Both the position numbers and the translations under genes were made by a program. The notes beneath the pieces were generated by a model. The model ran no database searches. It had not been told where the DNA came from and saw nothing but the letters and a program-made list of their open reading frames with translations. From the NCBI GenBank assembly GCA_964446585.1, contig CAYUPI010000041.1, positions 1 through 53,516 on the forward strand: DNA of 53,516 nucleotides. The letters run 5' to 3'. This document shows, one piece after another, positions 51,043 to 53,516 of the stretch (position 1 is the stretch's first letter; each line of letters starts with the position of its first letter). The DNA is from CAYUPI01 sp964446585 (lineage in GTDB: Bacteria > Verrucomicrobiota > Verrucomicrobiia > Limisphaerales > UBA8199).

Positions 51043-51401
51043 TGCGGCTATCGGCTTGTTGTCGCTTAGAATGGAGGCTGGTATGCTGCGAATTCATACC
51101 ATGGAATAACCCCTCAGTCACGAACATTTACACCTGGATGACGCCCTCGGAATCTGGACGCGCTGGCGGCCATCCTCGCTCTCCGAGCAGCGGGAGGCCA
51201 ACGTTCGAGGGTGCTCTAACGATGCCTCTCTCATTACGCGGGCGATTATTCTCCCTCTCCCCAAGGGAGAGGGCCGGGGTGAGGGGGGAACAGCGCGGCG
51301 GAAAGATGAGACGCTCAAAGAATGGTATGCTCCCCAAGCAAGGCACAGCACTGACTTGGCTCTTGATTCTCCGCGCCGCACGCAGAGACTCCAGCGCGAC
51401 C
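51043..51401. other. Intergenic stretch, 359 bp
   Basis: Holds a single family B repeat at 51248-51291. An open frame to 50925 runs through it but is composed of repeat words. Nothing else is seen. Confidence 0.5.
51248..51291. repeat. Family B repeat, single arm
   Basis: ATTCTCCCTCTCCCCAAGGG then AGAGGGCCGGGGTGAGGGGG. Same core as one arm of 17588-17730 (CCTCTCCC...GGGAGAGGG...GGGGTGAG). Confidence 0.8.
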
Positions 51402-51779
51402 ATGGCGTGGAAGCAAAAACTCACTGGTGGAATTCTGGCCGGCATCGGCTTTATGCTCTCACCTCTGTCCTGGTGGAACGACCTGTTTGTCAACGTTCCG
51501 CTGGCCCTGGTTTTTGCCTGGCTCGTCAGCTTCTTCTACCCGCCTGCGTTTAAGACCTGCGTGATCTTCGGTTATTGGCTCACCAACGTTCTGGGCTTTG
51601 TCCTCATGCACAAAGGAGCGCAGAAAATGCTTTCGGACAAGGAACGGAAGTACTCGCGTCGCGACCTCCTCCGCGACGTCGGTATTTCGCTCCTTTACAC
51701 CGCGCTCATTCTGCTCTTGTTGAAATTGGGCATCCTCAAGCCCCTCAAAAATTACTTTCTCCCCGCCTCCGGCGACTGA
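51402..51779 (+). CDS. Small membrane protein of unknown function
   Basis: 125 residues from ATG 51402, with about four membrane helices: GILAGIGFMLSPLSWWNDLF, PLALVFAWLVSFFYPPAFKT, IFGYWLTNVLGFVLMHKGAQ and ISLLYTALILLLLKLGIL. Motif SPLSWWND near the start. I have a feeling of similar hypothetical proteins in Verrucomicrobiota but cannot name a family. It is the last gene before the integron-like region, and is on the opposite strand to the cassettes. Confidence 0.7.
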   Translation: MAWKQKLTGGILAGIGFMLSPLSWWNDLFVNVPLALVFAWLVSFFYPPAFKTCVIFGYWLTNVLGFVLMHKGAQKMLSDKERKYSRRDLLRDVGISLLYTALILLLLKLGILKPLKNYFLPASGD

Positions 51780-51939
51780 TTCGGTGTTCACGAGCAGTCG
51801 GCGGCGTAGGAATTGTTGTCCGCCGCTGAACGTCGCGAGCCCCACAACTCCCCAGTGCGCTTTCTTCATTTTTTCATATTCGGTTCCATTTTATAGACAC
51901 CGAGCTCGCTCCGTTTGTATAAACTTTCGATACCTTGGC
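51780..51939. other. Gap at the end of the cassette array
   Basis: Between the last ordinary gene and the first attC-like palindrome. Codes for nothing recognisable. Confidence 0.4.
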
Positions 51940-52031
51940 GCTTAACGTTGCACATCACTGGCGGCGGGCCGATGATGTGCGGCATGCAACAGACGCGCAA
52001 TCCGCCGTCCAGTGAATGTGCCGGGTTCGGC
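51940..52031 (-). other. attC-like recombination site 3 (last in the array)
   Basis: 92 bp imperfect palindrome. In minus orientation the left end is GCCGAAC (52025-52031) and the right core is GTTAAGC (51940-51946), fitting GTTRRRY. The arms include GGCACATTCACTGGACGGCG against the inverse GCACATCACTGGCGGCGG with bulges, as in attC sites. Begins 8 bases after the stop of the 52039-52281 gene. Confidence 0.7.
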
Positions 52032-52038
52032 GATTGTT

Positions 52039-52281
52039 CTACTCATCTGCTTCCCGAAACCTGGGGAAAGCCAATGAAGCCGCGAACAAACACGCGATTG
52101 CCCCTATAAGGTTGCCCATTTGATTCGTTGTGACGTAGGCGTCGCCTGGCTGTTTTGCCAGATCAAAACCCAAGACTACCAACATAATTAAACCCCCTGC
52201 TGCGCATAGGCTGAAGTTCAACCAACGAGTCCATCCAAATCTTCGCCGGTTGTGGGGTGTATTCGTTTGTGCGGTGTTCAT
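52039..52281 (-). CDS. Integron cassette gene: small two-helix membrane protein
   Basis: 80 residues from ATG 52281. Two membrane helices: WLNFSLCAAGGLIMLVVLGF and LIGAIACLFAASLAFPRF, with a short basic N terminus (NTPHNRRRFGWTR). No family recognised. The start is 21 bases from attC-like core 2 and the stop is 8 bases from palindrome 3, the standard one-gene-plus-attC cassette layout. Confidence 0.6.
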   Translation of the reverse strand: MNTAQTNTPHNRRRFGWTRWLNFSLCAAGGLIMLVVLGFDLAKQPGDAYVTTNQMGNLIGAIACLFAASLAFPRFREADE

Positions 52282-52302
52282 AAACTCATTTTGTGTAGTG
52301 TT

Positions 52303-52404
52303 GCCTAACAACCACCATCAGCGGTGGGAGCCAGCCACCCAAGGCCTCCCGGATTGTGTCTGACGTAAGCCCTGGCTCGCATCCGCTAAATGGTGTGGTT
52401 GGCG
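52303..52404 (-). other. attC-like recombination site 2
   Basis: 102 bp imperfect palindrome. Minus orientation: left end CGCCAAC (52398-52404), right core GTTAGGC (52303-52309), a perfect GTTRRRY. Arms: AACCACACCATTTAGCGG then GCGAGCCAG against the inverse AACCACCATCAGCGG and GGAGCCAG. It begins 4 bases after the stop of the 52409-52903 gene. Confidence 0.75.
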
Positions 52405-52408
52405 GTTT

Positions 52409-52903
52409 TCATCTTTGGACTTCCGGTAGATCTATTACTGCAACTGGAACCGTTCCATATATTGAACGCCGTGGCACAAACCATTCGAACGGCAAACCGA
52501 GACCGGTCCCGAAACGCCGGACGGTTCTTCTGAGCCGGGTTTCATGCGTCTCATACTCCAGTGTGCCGCGCATGGCCAAACTTCCAGATGGGCCTACAAC
52601 GTGCACGACACATGCCGACCTTGCAGCTAGCCCTCTCGGGAGCCCAACCTCTCGCTGGATGCTTCGTTCCGATACGCTATGCCATCCACTTCGATCCCAC
52701 GCCTCGACAGTAGCGAGGCCGAAAACGAGCTCTTTGCTGGTCATATTTGTTAGCTCATATATGACGTGCAACTTACCGCTAGCATCGTTTGTCTTCTGAA
52801 CTGGGTTGGCAATGTATGTTCGCGGGGACCGGAGCCCAGCCGTAAGCCCGACTGCAGCCACAAGAACGATCAAACCTGATGTCCAGATTAGTCTACGCCT
52901 CAT
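52409..52903 (-). CDS. Integron cassette gene: membrane-anchored protein
   Basis: 164 residues from ATG 52903. N-terminal anchor RRRLIWTSGLIVLVAAVGLT, then an extracytoplasmic beta-rich domain (LHVIYELTNMTSKELVFGLA, AWDRSGWHSVSERSIQREVG, RRFGTGLGLPFEWFVPRRSI). It resembles no family I know. Codon use is less biased than in neighbours. The start is 20 bases after core 1, and the stop is next to palindrome 2. Confidence 0.6.
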   Translation of the reverse strand: MRRRLIWTSGLIVLVAAVGLTAGLRSPRTYIANPVQKTNDASGKLHVIYELTNMTSKELVFGLATVEAWDRSGWHSVSERSIQREVGLPRGLAARSACVVHVVGPSGSLAMRGTLEYETHETRLRRTVRRFGTGLGLPFEWFVPRRSIYGTVPVAVIDLPEVQR

Positions 52904-52923
52904 AGCCAAACCCACCTGCAACT

Positions 52924-53028
52924 CACCAACGCTAAGGATGAGCCGTGACGAGCAGCGCGTCATCGGCCTCGAATTGAAAGCGCTGGCGCACCGCGCTGCT
53001 GCTCATAGGCTCAATCCTTTTGTTGGCT
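52924..53028 (-). other. attC-like recombination site 1
   Basis: 105 bp imperfect palindrome. Minus orientation: left end AGCCAAC (53022-53028), right end GTTGGTG (52924-52930), which departs from GTTRRRY at one or two bases. The arms AAGGATTGAGCC and GAGCAGCAGCGCG pair with the inverse AAGGATGAGCCGTGAC and GAGCAGCGCG. The C-terminal codons of the upstream gene run into its left end. Confidence 0.65.
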
Positions 53029-53502
53029 TCTTGTCTCCGAGCCTTTCTCATAGGGATGCGCTGGCAATTTCCTCCGCGTGTCGACCACATAAATTCCAGG
53101 CGTACACGGTGATCCGTTCAGGTCACCATTGCGGCGGTAGGCGTACACGTACAGTCCGAAGTCGTCGAATCCGCCGGTCCAGTTCATCGAGATGGAGTCG
53201 TCGCTGATCCAAACGTAGTGGGGCTGGAGCTGCACAACTTCGCTGGGCCATTCGTTTGTTTCGATAGCCACGTTGGAGGGTTTCAATTTGCTGTACAAAT
53301 TAGTACAAGCCTCATAAAGCGAAGCCCAGTCGCTCTGGCGATAACTGCGCATCCTCTCCGTGGCCTTCTGAATGCGTTGCTGGTGGAGTGAGCTGTTTCG
53401 CGAGAGCAGGGCGAATAACCCGGCTGTGCGGATTGCAGATGAAAAGACCCAAACTCCAATAATACACGCGACGGCAATGGCTATGATTTTGAGGGCTTTC
53501 AC
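53011..53502 (-). CDS. Integron cassette gene: membrane-anchored protein
   Basis: 163 residues from GTG 53502 (the frame also has a TTG at 53514). N-terminal anchor KIIAIAVACIIGVWVFSSAI, then a soluble domain with WASLYEACTNLYSKLKPSNV, EVVQLQPHYVWISDDSISMN and WTGGFDDFGLYVYAYRRNG. No family recognised. GTTGGC at about 53510-53515 just before the start may be the core of the next attC beyond the edge. The stop overlaps palindrome 1. Confidence 0.55.
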   Translation of the reverse strand: MKALKIIAIAVACIIGVWVFSSAIRTAGLFALLSRNSSLHQQRIQKATERMRSYRQSDWASLYEACTNLYSKLKPSNVAIETNEWPSEVVQLQPHYVWISDDSISMNWTGGFDDFGLYVYAYRRNGDLNGSPCTPGIYVVDTRRKLPAHPYEKGSETRSQQKD

Positions 53503-53516
53503 GCGGTAAGCCAACG

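Noticed and set aside
51118..51381. Minus-strand frame over the family B repeat
   Set aside because: Composed of repeat words (SPRPSPLGRG), typical of translated palindromes.

Overview
The window is a piece of a bacterial chromosome of high G+C content, and gene content points to the phylum Verrucomicrobiota, probably a soil or freshwater Pedosphaera/Limisphaerales-like lineage. The pointers are a TIGR04073-type exosortase-associated lipoprotein, a prepilin-like protein with the H-X9-DG type C terminus, a TMEM260/DUF2723 giant membrane protein, Tat-exported enzymes, tandem thymidylate-kinase-like genes, and many short palindromic intergenic repeats of kinds I associate with this group. This placement is an inference. 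No rRNA, tRNA, CRISPR or phage genes are seen.

Layout. 1-9.2 kb: a cut-off enolase-superfamily gene, an epoxide-hydrolase-like enzyme, an MsbA-like ABC exporter, a secreted beta-sandwich protein, then a minus-strand run guaA, ispE, the lipoprotein, tatC and tatA. 9.3-14 kb: biosynthesis genes hisF, hisI and trpE, interrupted by a small ORF plus nucleotidyltransferase pair. 14-17.5 kb: a broken serine hydrolase, an AT-rich response regulator with degenerate small ORFs upstream, and two tandem thymidylate-kinase-like genes. 17.5-24.8 kb: ROK sugar kinase, recF, a metallo-hydrolase, an FKBP isomerase, a radical SAM protein with an N-terminal SPASM-like cysteine cluster, and purM. 24.8-30.6 kb: a GH38 mannosidase, a DUF883-like protein, a thioredoxin-like protein with one active-site Cys, and an ATP-cone/uridine-kinase fusion. 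30.6-34.3 kb: a tonB-exbB-exbD-icd run. 34.5-41.4 kb: mutS, a Sel1 protein, small enzymes and an M48 protease. 41.4-48.1 kb: an ECF sigma factor, its likely anti-sigma factor, a 1461-residue membrane protein and a glycosylasparaginase. 48.2-50.1 kb: leuA with its leader. 50.2-51.8 kb: a pseudopilin and a membrane protein.

Two findings stand out. First, 51,940 to the right edge looks like the distal end of a chromosomal integron cassette array. Three short minus-strand genes for unknown membrane-anchored proteins each have an imperfect palindrome of 92-105 bp at the 3' end, with attC-like core ends. The integrase would lie beyond the right edge. Second, leuA is preceded by a transcription attenuator: a 22-codon leucine-rich leader peptide, a 15-bp-stem terminator with a U tract, and a competing segment inside the peptide gene. 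The candidate promoter would start the transcript at or next to the leader GTG, so the leader may be leaderless.

A third theme is short palindromic repeats in at least five sequence families. Several are REPIN-like: two inverted arms at near-constant distance around an unrelated spacer. One family has a copy inside the mutS reading frame that adds residues just before the Walker A motif.
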